From: Campylobacterales bacterium
GTDB taxonomy: Bacteria; Campylobacterota; Campylobacteria; Campylobacterales; Sulfurimonadaceae
Assembly: GCA_016938735.1 (NCBI GenBank)
Contig: JAFGUB010000007.1
Span: 30,801-94,800 of the forward strand
DNA length: 64,000 nt
Direction of reading: 5' to 3'
Part shown: in pieces, positions 18,045-26,569 of the stretch
Numbering within the stretch: position 1 is the first letter of the stretch
Layout: every line of letters begins with the position of its first letter
Notes under the pieces: model-generated
The model's input: the letters and a program-made list of their open reading frames with translations, nothing else
Databases searched by the model: none
What the model was told of the DNA's origin: nothing
Translations under genes and position numbers: made by a program

Positions 18045-18095
18045 AGCTGGCCTTCTATGCTAAATAAAGTGAAGCGAAATTATAGCACCGCCCGC

Positions 18096-19892
18096 TTAGG
18101 CGGGGATGATAGTGTGGGTGCCTTTGAGGGTTTTGAGCTTTTTGCCACGGGCGGGGAGGGTGGTGTAGGCGGTGGTGGCGTTGGAGTCCACAAAGACCCA
18201 CTCCGCTTGCGCCGCTTCATGCGTGAAGGTGACGGTCATAAAGCCGCGGTTGTTGGCGTTGAAGTAGTTTAGATCATCAATAATCGCCGTGATGACGGTT
18301 TCAAACTGCTGTGCGGCGGCATCGGTGGTTAGCCCCGCATACTCCTCCATACCCGGAGAGGTGACGGAGGTGGTCGCAAACTCGACGCCTACGGGGATGG
18401 TGGGCTGGTAAGAGGCATCAAACATCTTAAGCTCATTGGCCCATGCGTTGTGGGTGTCGCCGGAGAGAACGATCAGGTTTTTACCCAGCGTAGCGGCAGT
18501 TTGCAATACCACTTCACGGTTGTAGCCGTAGCCGTCCCACGCGTCGAGGTTGTAGGGCACGACGGTGCTAAGACGCGCTTTCTCGGCATCGGTGACGCTT
18601 GGATCACCCATATCGAGACGCATTTTGATGGTATAGAGTTCGGTGAGCATGGTGGCAAGTTGGGTCAGCAGCGCGGTTTTGGTATCCCCTGAAGCGTGCT
18701 CAAGCTGGGCGATGACGAGCAGCAGCTCAGCGGGCAGCATCATGCGGCCCATCAGCACCTGCTGGGCGAGCACCTGCCATGTGGCCACAGACGCGGCCAT
18801 TTGGCCTTGCAGCCATAGGGTTTGAGACTGGCCCATGATGGAGCGGTTGGTGTCCATGACGGCTGCGGCAAATTTGCTGCTATCCCCTTACATCAATTCG
18901 GGGAAATCGGCGTAGCTCAGCTGCTGGTCGCGACCGATGATGCGGGTGTCGAGCATGTGCAGGCTCAGCAGATCGCCGTAGGTGAAGCTGCGGTAGATGG
19001 TCTCATAATTGCCCTCTTGGTAGGGGCGGATCGGCAGCCATTCGAAGTAGGCTTGCAGGGCGTTTGCCTTGCGCTCGCTAAAGGAACCTTCGCTCTCATC
19101 GTGGTTTTGTGCGCCCGTTTTGTAGGCGTCGTTGGCGATCTCGTGGTCATCCCAAACAACGATCATCGGGCAAGCGGCGTGAATGGCTTGCAGCCCCGCG
19201 TCGGTGTGGTAGAGGGCGTAGCGTTTGCGGTAGTCTTCAAGAGTGAGCAATTCGGTGTTGTTGTCTGAGGGCAAAACGCGGCCATATTCGGCAGCGTGCG
19301 CGGTGGCGTAGGCCGGAGTGACGCCGTCTTTTTCAAACATACCGTATTCGTAGATGTAGTCGCCGGTGTGGATGGTAGCGTCGAGATCGGCGATTTTGGC
19401 AGCTTCGCTATAGGCGTTGAAGTGGCCGTTGGGGTAGTTCGAACATGAAAAGACGGCAAATTTGGCCTGAGAGAGCGCACCTTGGGGCAGAGTTTTGGTG
19501 CGGCCTACGGGTGAGGTGACGCCGTTACAGGTAAAACGGTAGAAGTAGGTCGATCCGGCTTGAAGGTTTTGAAAATCGACCTTGAGCGTGTAGTCGTGCG
19601 CGGCGCTGATTGTGGCTGTTTCAGCAGGGCGGACAAGGTTTTTAAACGTATCATCCGTAGCGACCTCAAAGCGCACTTCGAGGCTATCGGTAGCCGAGTT
19701 CGGCGTCACGCGCGTCCAGAGGATCACCCGATCATGCAGCGGATCGCCACTGGCGACACCGTGGTTGAAAGCGACCTTGACGCCTGAATCGCTCCCATCC
19801 GAGCCGCAGCCGCCCAGACCCGTCGAGACCACAAAAGCCCCCATACTCAGCGCCGAAGCGATCAAAAATTCTCTGCGTGTGGAAATGCGCAT
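18096..19892 (-). pseudogene. phoD: PhoD-type alkaline phosphatase interrupted by an in-frame TAA
   Basis: One continuous reading frame of 598 sense codons, broken only by TAA at 18888-18890. The first part (334 residues, 18888-19892) has a Tat signal (STRREFLIASALSMGAF) with a lipobox-like GGCGSD, a PhoD N-terminal domain and the metal-site motifs FAVFSCSNY, TGDYIYEYG and VVWDDHEIANDAYK. After the stop, the same frame runs through FAAAVMDTNRSIMG to LSGDTHNAWANEL, the C-terminal metal-binding motif, so both halves are needed for the active site. ATG at 18857 could reinitiate, but the C-terminal half would lack the export signal. PhoD enzymes hydrolyse phosphodiesters and monoesters in the periplasm. 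A single nonsense mutation, a sequencing error or readthrough are the options. Confidence 0.85.
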
Positions 19893-19943
19893 GTGACAAA
19901 CTCCTCTGTTTTTTCGGGAGTGTAGCGGCGAAGCTGCGCAGAA

Positions 19944-19963
19944 TGGTTACGGTTGGTTACGGT
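19944..19963. promoter_or_regulatory. Tandem direct repeat upstream of phoD
   Basis: TGGTTACGGT occurs twice in direct tandem, so a 7-bp unit TGGTTAC (GTAACCA on the coding strand) repeats at a 10-bp period about 52-71 bases before the phoD start. Direct repeats on one helical face are the general layout of PhoB-type activator boxes, and a candidate minus-strand -10 (TACACT near 19921) lies downstream. The unit does not match the Escherichia coli Pho box, so the regulator is only suggested by the phosphatase gene. Confidence 0.4.
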
Positions 19964-20019
19964 TTGGGATAAGATTTGAGATTTTAGTGTGTCACGGTTT
20001 AATGACCAATCTTGGAGAC

Positions 20020-20045
20020 ATGTTATAATACTCGTAATAATACAT
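20020..20045 (+). promoter_or_regulatory. Promoter and imperfect-palindrome operator of the Phd/RelE-type module
   Basis: An extended -10, TGTTATAAT (20021-20029), lies 45 bases before the antitoxin start. It is embedded in an imperfect palindrome: ATGTTATAATAC and GTAATAATACAT are inverted copies (9 of 12 positions) around a TC centre. Phd/YefM antitoxins typically repress their own promoter by binding such palindromes over the -10, so this is the likely autoregulatory site. Confidence 0.5.
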
Positions 20046-20073
20046 GTTTAAACACAAACAAAAAGGAGTTATG

Positions 20074-20382
20074 ATGGTTGCTTACACACAACAAGAGCTT
20101 GTTGGTGTCACCGAGCTTGCCAAATCGCTTGGCGGATTTCTCGACAAAGTAGTGTCGCATTCGGTTGAAAAAATTGCTATTGTGCGCCATAACAAGCCAG
20201 AGGCAGTGATCGTCCCGATTGCCGAATATGAGCGTATGAAAGAGCTGGCGATGCTGGTAGAAGAGTTAGAGATCGCCTCGATCATAGCAGCACGAGACCC
20301 TGAAGGAAGCAAAGAGGGCACGTTTGATTTCGACACTTATCATGAGCAGCGCATGAAGAGGAGGGGGCATGTATCGGCTTAA
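20074..20382 (+). CDS. Antitoxin of the Phd/YefM family
   Basis: A 102-residue antitoxin. The N-terminal half (VTELAKSLGGFLDKV, then KIAIVRHNKPEAVIVPIAEYERMKEL) is the Phd/YefM DNA-binding fold; the acidic C-terminal part (AARDPEGSKEGTFDFDTYHEQ) would wrap around the toxin. The start at 20074 gives the best distance (five bases) to GGAG; ATG at 20071 is equally in frame. It overlaps the toxin gene by 14 bases, the classical order of antitoxin first. A palindrome over its -10 suggests self-repression. Confidence 0.88.
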   Translation: MVAYTQQELVGVTELAKSLGGFLDKVVSHSVEKIAIVRHNKPEAVIVPIAEYERMKELAMLVEELEIASIIAARDPEGSKEGTFDFDTYHEQRMKRRGHVSA

Positions 20383-20680
20383 ATACTTCGAAGAGGTAGA
20401 GGCTGATCTTGATGCGCTGGATGATGCGGTATATGACGAGGTAGTAGGATATTTTGAGCGGTACAAAATGAATCCGTTTGCGTGCAGCCAGCCGCTCAGC
20501 GATCAAGGGGGCCTCAATCTTCGGGGGTATCGCAAAACCTATGTGGCCAATGCCGCCTACAGGATCATTTTACGGGTTGAAAACGGCATGGCTGCTATCG
20601 TGAGTATTGTTGCCGTTGGTCAAAGGGATCAAAAAAAAGTCTACTTCGAAGCTTATGAACGCATCAAGCAACAGCCCTGA
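20369..20680 (+). CDS. RelE/ParE-family toxin
   Basis: A 103-residue small basic protein with the RelE/ParE pattern: an N-terminal helical hairpin (YFEEVEADLDALDDAVYDEV) followed by the strand region NLRGYRKTYVANAAYRIILRVENG and VSIVAVGQRDQKKVYFEAYERI. RelE members cut ribosome-bound mRNA while ParE members poison gyrase; the sequence alone does not decide which. AGGAGG precedes the ATG, inside the antitoxin gene. Its stop is six bases from the convergent yggS stop. Confidence 0.85.
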   Translation: MYRLKYFEEVEADLDALDDAVYDEVVGYFERYKMNPFACSQPLSDQGGLNLRGYRKTYVANAAYRIILRVENGMAAIVSIVAVGQRDQKKVYFEAYERIKQQP

Positions 20681-20686
20681 CTGCGT

Positions 20687-21367
20687 CTAGCTTTGCGCAG
20701 GAAACAGCACCGATCCCAAACGCACCATCGTCGCGCCGCAGCGGATGGCCAGTTCGTAATCTCCGCTCATGCCCATTGAGCAGATAGAAGCGTGGGGGAG
20801 TTTTTCGAAGATGCGGTGGGTGGTTTCGAAGCTCTTTTGGATGACGCCCGGCTCATCGACGTGTGCACCGATGCTCATCACCCCTTTGAGGCGGATGTGC
20901 GGACAGAGCTGCGCGATCTGCGCGTAGGTTTCAAGCGCGGCTTCGGGCAGCACACCGCTTTTGGAATCTTCATAGGCGCTGTTGATCTGTAAAAGCGCGT
21001 CCATGCTCTTGTTTTGGCGCTCCAGCCGCTCCTCAAGGGCGTGGGCGAGTTCGAGTGAATCGAGTGAGTGCATCAAAAAGGGGTCGAGTTCTAGCAGGTT
21101 GTTGATCTTGTTTTTTTGCAGCGAGCCGATGAAATGCCACTCCAGCGGTAGTTCAGCGAGCGCGGCACTTTTGTCGCGCAGATCTTGCACACGGTTTTCG
21201 CCAAAGGCGCGTTGCCCGATCTCATAGAGCGCACGAACCGCTTCGGCGCCCACATATTTGCTCACCGCAACGATCTTGACGATGTGATGACCGCTGACAT
21301 GTAAGCGTGCCTTTTCGATCTTTTCGATCACCGCGTCGATGTGGCGTTTGTACTCCAGCGTATCCAT
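20687..21367 (-). CDS. yggS: Pyridoxal phosphate homeostasis protein (YggS/PLPBP)
   Basis: PLP-binding protein of the YggS family, which buffers free pyridoxal phosphate and has no known enzymatic activity. The 226-residue sequence shows the PLP-lysine motif VKIVAVSKYV, the family block FGENRVQDLRDK and the pair WHFIGSLQKNK and MSIGAH, ending in MSGDYELAIRCGATMVRLGS. A perfect TTACATGTAA (21376-21385) lies nine bases before the start, and the last bases of the palindrome plus GGA form the ribosome-binding site (AAGGA). Confidence 0.94.
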   Translation of the reverse strand: MDTLEYKRHIDAVIEKIEKARLHVSGHHIVKIVAVSKYVGAEAVRALYEIGQRAFGENRVQDLRDKSAALAELPLEWHFIGSLQKNKINNLLELDPFLMHSLDSLELAHALEERLERQNKSMDALLQINSAYEDSKSGVLPEAALETYAQIAQLCPHIRLKGVMSIGAHVDEPGVIQKSFETTHRIFEKLPHASICSMGMSGDYELAIRCGATMVRLGSVLFPAQS

Positions 21368-21425
21368 AAGGTTCCTTACATGTAATGATGGAGTATTTTA
21401 GCGAAAAAGTGCGGCGCAAAGCCGC

Positions 21426-21734
21426 TTAATTGGAGAGCTGTGAGCCGATGATGATGCCCAGCGTGGTACCGATGATCACGGCATCGGCGGCGTCAAAGCG
21501 GTCGTGCGACACGTGGTGGTGGATCACTTTTGTGGGTTTATAAGGGCGGTGTGTGACATAGTGCGGCTTGTAGCCGTAGTGGTTTTGCGGTCTATAGTGG
21601 TCGTGGTGCGGACGCGCCGACGGGCGGTGGTGGTTCACGCCGTGGTATCCGTGATGATCGTACCTGTCATGATGCCAGGAAGCTTCAAGCGATAGACTCA
21701 GCAGCAACGCTGCGATGGCGGTTTTGAGTAACAT
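21426..21734 (-). CDS. Secreted histidine-rich small protein
   Basis: A 102-residue protein with a signal peptide (MLLKTAIAALLLSLSLEA), a middle rich in His, Tyr and Arg (for example HHDRYDHHGYHGVNHH and RPHHDHYRPQNHYGYK) and a hydrophobic, Gly-rich C-terminal helix (DAADAVIIGTTLGIIIGSQL) that resembles a glycine zipper. The His content suggests binding of nickel, zinc or copper in the periplasm or at a membrane, but no family was recognised. AAGGAG lies seven bases before the ATG. It stands alone between yggS and a tRNA gene. Confidence 0.75.
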   Translation of the reverse strand: MLLKTAIAALLLSLSLEASWHHDRYDHHGYHGVNHHRPSARPHHDHYRPQNHYGYKPHYVTHRPYKPTKVIHHHVSHDRFDAADAVIIGTTLGIIIGSQLSN

Positions 21735-21812
21735 AATAAACTCCTTGAATCAGATGAGATAGTGGGAGTGTAAGTTCTTTTTGTGAAGTAATTGTGGAGT
21801 AGATGGCAGCTA

Positions 21813-21889
21813 TGGCACGCCCGGAGGGACTCAAACCCACGACACCAGGTACCGGAAACCTGTGCTCTATTCAACTGAGCTACGGACGC
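21813..21889 (-). tRNA. tRNA-Arg (anticodon CCG)
   Basis: Read on the minus strand, a full cloverleaf is visible: acceptor GCGTCCG pairing with CGGGCGT (first pair a G-T wobble), D-arm GCTCAGTTGAATAGAGC, anticodon stem CAGGT/ACCTG closing the loop TTCCGGT with anticodon CCG, and T-arm GTGGGTTTGAGTCCCTC. CCA is encoded at the 3' end. It should decode CGG arginine codons, which fits the GC-rich codon use. Confidence 0.93.
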
Positions 21890-21932
21890 ATACGAAGAGT
21901 GAAACTATAGTCAAAATTCCTGAAAAATGGGC

Positions 21933-22454
21933 CTATACGCCGATGATGCGGCGAAACTCGCGTTCGGTGACGATGTCGCGCGTGGATTCGACGCGGTCGA
22001 TAAAGACCGTGCCTTCGAGATGATCAAATTCATGGGCAAAGACACGCGCCAAAAAGCCCTCAAACACCCTCTCGACGTGCTCCCCTTCGCGCGTGGCGTA
22101 GCGTACATGTAAGTGCGTGTGGCGCGGTACCAGAGCGCGGATACCGGGGATGCTGAGGCACCCTTCCCAATCTTTGTCTATCGTACCGCCATAGGCGATG
22201 ATTTCGGGGTTGATGATGGCGGTGGGCTGCATGAGCGGCGCGTTGGGATAGCGATCATTGGGTTTGGAAGACATAATGAAGATGCGCGCATCGGCATAGA
22301 CCTGCGGCGCGGCGATTCCCATGCCCCGTGCTTCGTTACATGTAGCAAAAAGCCGATCGATCAGTTCCTGCACCTGCGGCGTGTCGATGTCGCGTACTTC
22401 GGGGGCAACGCGGCGCAGTACCTCTGCGCCGAGCTGGGCGATGGGGAGGGTCAT
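21933..22454 (-). CDS. def: Peptide deformylase
   Basis: Removes the N-terminal formyl group from nascent proteins. All three metal-site motifs are present: GMGIAAPQV (family GxGLAAPQ), EGCLSIPG with the metal-binding Cys, and HEFDHLEG with two metal-binding His and the catalytic Glu. The 173-residue length is normal. Its ATG overlaps the stop of the unknown membrane-protein gene (ATGA), with AAAGGA as ribosome-binding site inside that gene. Confidence 0.97.
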   Translation of the reverse strand: MTLPIAQLGAEVLRRVAPEVRDIDTPQVQELIDRLFATCNEARGMGIAAPQVYADARIFIMSSKPNDRYPNAPLMQPTAIINPEIIAYGGTIDKDWEGCLSIPGIRALVPRHTHLHVRYATREGEHVERVFEGFLARVFAHEFDHLEGTVFIDRVESTRDIVTEREFRRIIGV

Positions 22455-24184
22455 TGTGGTTCCTTTGCGTGGGTTTTTTGGATAAGTACTATGGGGGCAT
22501 ATTGAAGTGCGATGGCGTCAAGACGACCGTAAAGATCGCCGATTCCTTGCATGTAGACTTCCGTGAGCTTCTTTTTTAGCATCTCTTTTTGTTCATCGAG
22601 TTCTGCGCCGATCATCCTCTCTAAGCCATCTTGGGTGAGGGCGCGGTCTGCGGCGCTCACCGCAACATCGCTCCCGACCCAGACCACGCTTCCTACCACA
22701 AGAGCGCAAAGGGGCATCCACGGTCCGCTCGCGCTACACGCGGCGACGCTGCCAAATGTACCTTCGGTTTTGAGCGCCGTTTTGACGCCTGAACGGGCAA
22801 GAGTTTTGGTCATGATGGTTCGGGTGAGCAGCAGGGTAAGTCCTGCTTGCGCGGTGGTTTTGGTCATTTGGAACTGCTGTAGCGTATCATACGTTTGGGC
22901 AAAGGTTTGGCTGATTTGCAGCGCTATCGGTTGAAGATGCTCGCCTTTGGGGAGTTGATCCAACAGCCTCTTTTCGGAGTGTTTGAGTTCATGGCGTGTC
23001 GTGACATTGAGCGTTTGAAGCATAGCGTTATAGCGCTCGTCAAAGCCGTTTTGATCAAACAAAATTGATTGTAGTTCCGCCTCTTGACTCTGCTCTAGGC
23101 TCTGTTCATTACAAAAGAAGCCGGTGAGCTTACAGGGAATATTTTTGCTTTTTTGATAGAGCGTGACATAATCTTTATACCATACATACTGATGATCGGC
23201 ATAGGTCGAAACAGCGTCGTAAGAGGGTTCAAAAAGTCTATCGACCGCTTGATCGATGCGTATATTCAGGGTCTGAAGCTGAGACGATTGCTCTTTTGCG
23301 ATATGGGCTTTGATCCCACGGATTGTCTCTTCCATCGTGATGCGAAGCGATAAGCTCTGCAGGGCATAAAGTACTCCCAAAGCGAGCACGATAAAGAGTG
23401 CTAAAGGGGCGAAAGACGAGGACTCTTTTTGAACCGTCGCGTCGGTAGCGGCGCTCAGAATAATCTGAGCGAACGCCCAGACGTAGAGCGATTGAATAAG
23501 CAAAAATAGAAGCCATGCAAGCGTAAGATAGAGCGTGTTATCGGCAAAATAGGACGACGCTTGTAGCATCACCCACCAGCCAAGCGCCTCTCTTGCTCTA
23601 TCCCAATAGAGAAACTGTGTCAAAGCAGGGCACGCTTCGCTACCCAAAGGGCTTTGCGCCAAAGCGAGGGTCTCTAGCAGTGTTGCGCCGACGAATGGGG
23701 GAGGCGGCAGATAGAGCTGGACAAAGATCAGCACGGCTACAACCACCGGAGTGTTGATCCAGAGCACTGTCTTTTTGGCGATCAGTTGGCGTGCACCTTG
23801 GTGGGCGTGCGTGGCATACCAACGCTCATGAACAGCAAAAAGGCCGATGATGACAACGATATCCATCAGCATGACCATCACAACAGGCTGGCTCCAGTGG
23901 CGCATACTCAGCAGCAGAAGAAGCGTTAGTATGAGTGCTTTGAGCATGGAAAGGATGATGACAATCCATTTGCGGTGGAGCCAGCGATACCAAAAGGTGT
24001 TTTCTAAGAAGACCTGACGCGCGAAGCCTTGGCGGTAGAGAAGCTGCCCTTGGGCGAAGGAGAGACTTAGAAGATAGCCAAGTGTAAAGAGTGCTACGAC
24101 AAAGAGGGTACAGGAGGCTTCAAACGTGTTCCACGCCGCCAAAACCCCGATGATCAACAGGAGCTTGAGAAGGCGCGGTTGCAT
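22451..24184 (-). CDS. Uncharacterised polytopic membrane protein with coiled-coil periplasmic or cytoplasmic region
   Basis: No family was recognised in this 577-residue protein. It has about seven hydrophobic helices in the first 290 residues (near 5-50, 70-120, 140-165, 210-245 and 255-280), a long helical stretch (about 285-440: many Gln, Glu and Leu, with two Cys in IPCKLTGFFCNEQ), a further Gly/Ala/Val-rich segment that could be membrane-embedded (about 445-525, with CSASGPWMPLCALVVGSVVWVGSD), and a helical tail that could form a coiled coil. Such a layout occurs in scaffolding or stress-linked membrane proteins, but no function is claimed. It sits between rseP and def with overlap to def, so it is probably co-expressed. 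Confidence 0.6.
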   Translation of the reverse strand: MQPRLLKLLLIIGVLAAWNTFEASCTLFVVALFTLGYLLSLSFAQGQLLYRQGFARQVFLENTFWYRWLHRKWIVIILSMLKALILTLLLLLSMRHWSQPVVMVMLMDIVVIIGLFAVHERWYATHAHQGARQLIAKKTVLWINTPVVVAVLIFVQLYLPPPPFVGATLLETLALAQSPLGSEACPALTQFLYWDRAREALGWWVMLQASSYFADNTLYLTLAWLLFLLIQSLYVWAFAQIILSAATDATVQKESSSFAPLALFIVLALGVLYALQSLSLRITMEETIRGIKAHIAKEQSSQLQTLNIRIDQAVDRLFEPSYDAVSTYADHQYVWYKDYVTLYQKSKNIPCKLTGFFCNEQSLEQSQEAELQSILFDQNGFDERYNAMLQTLNVTTRHELKHSEKRLLDQLPKGEHLQPIALQISQTFAQTYDTLQQFQMTKTTAQAGLTLLLTRTIMTKTLARSGVKTALKTEGTFGSVAACSASGPWMPLCALVVGSVVWVGSDVAVSAADRALTQDGLERMIGAELDEQKEMLKKKLTEVYMQGIGDLYGRLDAIALQYAPIVLIQKTHAKEPQ

Positions 24185-24196
24185 CAGCTAGGGTGG

Positions 24197-25252
24197 CTAC
24201 GAACCCAAAATCCGGTTGATGTCGTTATAGAGTCCCAGACTCATGAGTCCTAGCAGTAAGACCCAGCCGGCGACGGTGAGTTTGATGAGGATCGCTTCGC
24301 TGGGGGCGCGGCGGGTGAGGAGCTCATAGAGGTTGAACATAATGTGCCCGCCATCAAGCGCGGGGATGGGCAGGAGGTTGAGCACGCCGAGGTTGACCGA
24401 GATAAGCGCGGTGAAAAAAAAGAGCGCCATCCAGCCGCTGTTGCTGGCATCGGCGGTGATTTGAACGATGCTCACCACGCCACCGAGTTCTTTGGCGGGC
24501 ACGACGCCTGTGAGCAACTTCTGCAGACTCAAAAAGATCAGCTTCGAGGCTTCCCATGTCTCCGTGCACGCGTAGCCCAAAGCACCGATGGGGCCAAATT
24601 CCTGTGTGATGGCGACGCCTGCGGAGGCGATGCCGATCATTTTGCGCTGGATCGTTTCACGAAAAAGGTTTTGGGTTTCACGAATGGCGGGGGTTACATG
24701 TACGATTTCCACAAAAGCGCCGCGCTCGACTTCAAAAGCGAGCGTTCCCTCGGAATGCTCGATCATGGCGCTCATGGCTTTCCATGTCTCCACCGCTGTG
24801 CCGTTGATGCTTTTGATACGGTCCTGGCTTTGCAGCCCCGCAAGCGCTGCGGGGGAGTCCGGCACGATCTCGCCGATGACGGGGGCGAGGGTCTGCGGGC
24901 CGCCCAGAGCGATGGCAAAAAAGAGCACAAACGCCAGAGCGAAGTTGGCGGCCGGACCGGCGAGGAGGATGACGATGCGCTGGTGCGGCTTTTTGGCGTT
25001 GTAACTGTCATTGTCCTGGCTACGCGCGGCGGGGTCGGTGTCGTCTTGGCCCTTCATCTTGACATAGCCGCCCAGCGGAATGGCGGCGATTTGCCACTGT
25101 GTGCCCCACATCCTAAAGTGTCCCATCGCTTTGCCGAAGCCGATGCTAAAGACCTCCACAAAGACCCCGAAATAACGCGCCGCGCTGTAGTGGCCCAGTT
25201 CGTGAAAAAAGATGAGCAGCGAAAGAATGAGTAGGGCAACGATCCAGCTCAT
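24197..25252 (-). CDS. rseP: Site-2 membrane metalloprotease RseP
   Basis: Intramembrane zinc protease that cleaves within membrane segments of regulators or signal-peptide remnants. The first helix carries the zinc motif HELGH (FFHELGHYSAARYFGV), and the third metal ligand is the Asp in IPALDGGHIMFNLYELL near the C-terminus. A PDZ domain lies between (about residues 125-200, with VIGEIVPDSPAALAGLQSQDRI). The length of 351 residues is normal for the short, single-PDZ form of Campylobacterota. It follows pgsA by three bases and is preceded by AGGAG. Confidence 0.96.
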   Translation of the reverse strand: MSWIVALLILSLLIFFHELGHYSAARYFGVFVEVFSIGFGKAMGHFRMWGTQWQIAAIPLGGYVKMKGQDDTDPAARSQDNDSYNAKKPHQRIVILLAGPAANFALAFVLFFAIALGGPQTLAPVIGEIVPDSPAALAGLQSQDRIKSINGTAVETWKAMSAMIEHSEGTLAFEVERGAFVEIVHVTPAIRETQNLFRETIQRKMIGIASAGVAITQEFGPIGALGYACTETWEASKLIFLSLQKLLTGVVPAKELGGVVSIVQITADASNSGWMALFFFTALISVNLGVLNLLPIPALDGGHIMFNLYELLTRRAPSEAILIKLTVAGWVLLLGLMSLGLYNDINRILGS

Positions 25253-25255
25253 GAT

Positions 25256-25804
25256 CTAGTCTCCTTTGAGTAGGGCTTTGCGAAAACCGTAAAGGTACTC
25301 GCCACCCGAATAAAGCGTTATCGCTACGGCTATCCAGAGCAGTGTTTGCGCATAGGGCCAGTGCATCAGCAAAAAGCCGATAGCGATCATCTGCACCACC
25401 GTTTTGACCTTGCCGGCCATCGAAGCGCGGATATCAAGTTTTTCGCTCACCGCCACCGTGCGCACGCCCGTGATGAAGAGTTCGCGGATGAGAATCAGGT
25501 AGATCGCCCACGGCGACGCTTCACCGACCGCCATGAGCCCCAAAAAGGCCGCGACGGTGAGCATCTTATCGGCCAGAGGATCCAAAATCGCGCCGAGCAT
25601 CGTCTTTTGATCGAGTTCGCGTGCGATGTAACCGTCAAAAAAGTCGGTGACGCTGGCGAGTACGAAGATGAGCGTGGCGGTGTAGTAGCTCCACGTTACA
25701 TGTAGGCCGTTATCGGTGAAGAGTTCGGGAGAGAGGATCACCCAAAACATCAGCGGCGCCATAAGCACGCGCGAAAGGGCGAGCTGATTGGGCAGATTCA
25801 TCAT
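25256..25804 (-). CDS. pgsA: CDP-diacylglycerol-glycerol-3-phosphate 3-phosphatidyltransferase
   Basis: Makes phosphatidylglycerol phosphate at the inner membrane. The CDP-alcohol phosphotransferase motif D(x)2DG(x)2AR(x)8G(x)3D(x)3D is visible as DFFDGYIARELDQKTMLGAILDPLADK, given here by its key residues. The protein has 182 residues and about five membrane helices. The start overlaps the fabL stop (ATGA); a second ATG follows directly. The order rseP-pgsA-fabL-dapA is recalled from Helicobacter and Campylobacter. Confidence 0.95.
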   Translation of the reverse strand: MMNLPNQLALSRVLMAPLMFWVILSPELFTDNGLHVTWSYYTATLIFVLASVTDFFDGYIARELDQKTMLGAILDPLADKMLTVAAFLGLMAVGEASPWAIYLILIRELFITGVRTVAVSEKLDIRASMAGKVKTVVQMIAIGFLLMHWPYAQTLLWIAVAITLYSGGEYLYGFRKALLKGD

Positions 25805-26568
25805 TGAAAAGTGGTGCCGCCATCAACGATGAGGGTCTGTCCGGTGATCCATGAGGATTCGCTGCCGCAGAGAAAAAAGACCGCTCCGGCGATATCTTCA
25901 GGTGCGCCCATGCGTCCCAGCGGCGAGCGTTTGACGGTTTCGGCTTTGACCTCTTCATAGTTGGTGAAGGCTTTGAGTGCGTCGGTGTCGATGGGACCGC
26001 CGCTCACCGCATTGACGCGGATGTTTAGCTCCCCTAGCTCCGCCGCTGCGTAGCGCATCATCGACTCTACGGCGGCTTTGTTGGTGCCGTGGCCCGCGTA
26101 GTTTTCGATATAAACAAGGTTGCCCGTGCTAGAGAGCGTCACGATGGCGCCGCCGCCCACTTTTTGCATCCGCTTGGCGGCCTCTTGGCTGCCCATCACG
26201 AAGGCATTGACGGTGGCGGTGTAGATGTTATTCAGACCGCGCGGCTTAAGGCGCAGAAACTTGCCATACCCGCCCACGACGGCGCGGCCGTAAATCATGG
26301 CGTTGGAGACGAAGAAGTCCACGCGATCAAAATCGGCGTCGATGGCCTCAAAAAGTGGCTTAAACTCGTCGGGCTCCAGGATGTTGAGCGCATAGGCTTT
26401 GGCCTTGACGCCATAGCGCTCGCTCCACTCCTGTGCCAGCGCGTTGGCGGTGTCGGCGCTGGAGTTGTAGGTGAAGGCGATGTTTACGCCCGCGCGCGCG
26501 AAGCGCTCGGCGATGGCTTTACCGATCCCTTTGGTAGCCCCCGTGATGACGAGGGTTTTGCCTTGCAT
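25801..26568 (-). CDS. fabL: Enoyl-ACP reductase, FabL-type SDR
   Basis: Short-chain dehydrogenase of 255 residues closest to FabL, the NADPH-dependent enoyl-ACP reductase that ends each fatty-acid elongation cycle. The Rossmann motif TGATKGIGKAIAERF, the Ser in LSSTGN, and NYAGHGTNKAAVESMMRY (active-site Lys, with the usual Tyr region altered) are visible. AVSGGPIDTDALKAF is a strong FabL-specific block. ATG at 26568 gives a family-type beginning and avoids overlapping dapA; an in-frame ATG at 26589 would add seven residues and overlap by 20 bases. The conserved SDR Tyr-x3-Lys appears as GHGTNK, so the Tyr position deserves an alignment check. Confidence 0.85.
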   Translation of the reverse strand: MQGKTLVITGATKGIGKAIAERFARAGVNIAFTYNSSADTANALAQEWSERYGVKAKAYALNILEPDEFKPLFEAIDADFDRVDFFVSNAMIYGRAVVGGYGKFLRLKPRGLNNIYTATVNAFVMGSQEAAKRMQKVGGGAIVTLSSTGNLVYIENYAGHGTNKAAVESMMRYAAAELGELNIRVNAVSGGPIDTDALKAFTNYEEVKAETVKRSPLGRMGAPEDIAGAVFFLCGSESSWITGQTLIVDGGTTFQ

Positions 26569-26569
26569 A

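Noticed and set aside
18855..18857. ATG after the phoD stop as the start of a separate gene
   Set aside because: Same frame as the upstream part, and the downstream half contains only the PhoD C-terminus without export signal; one interrupted gene is the simpler reading.
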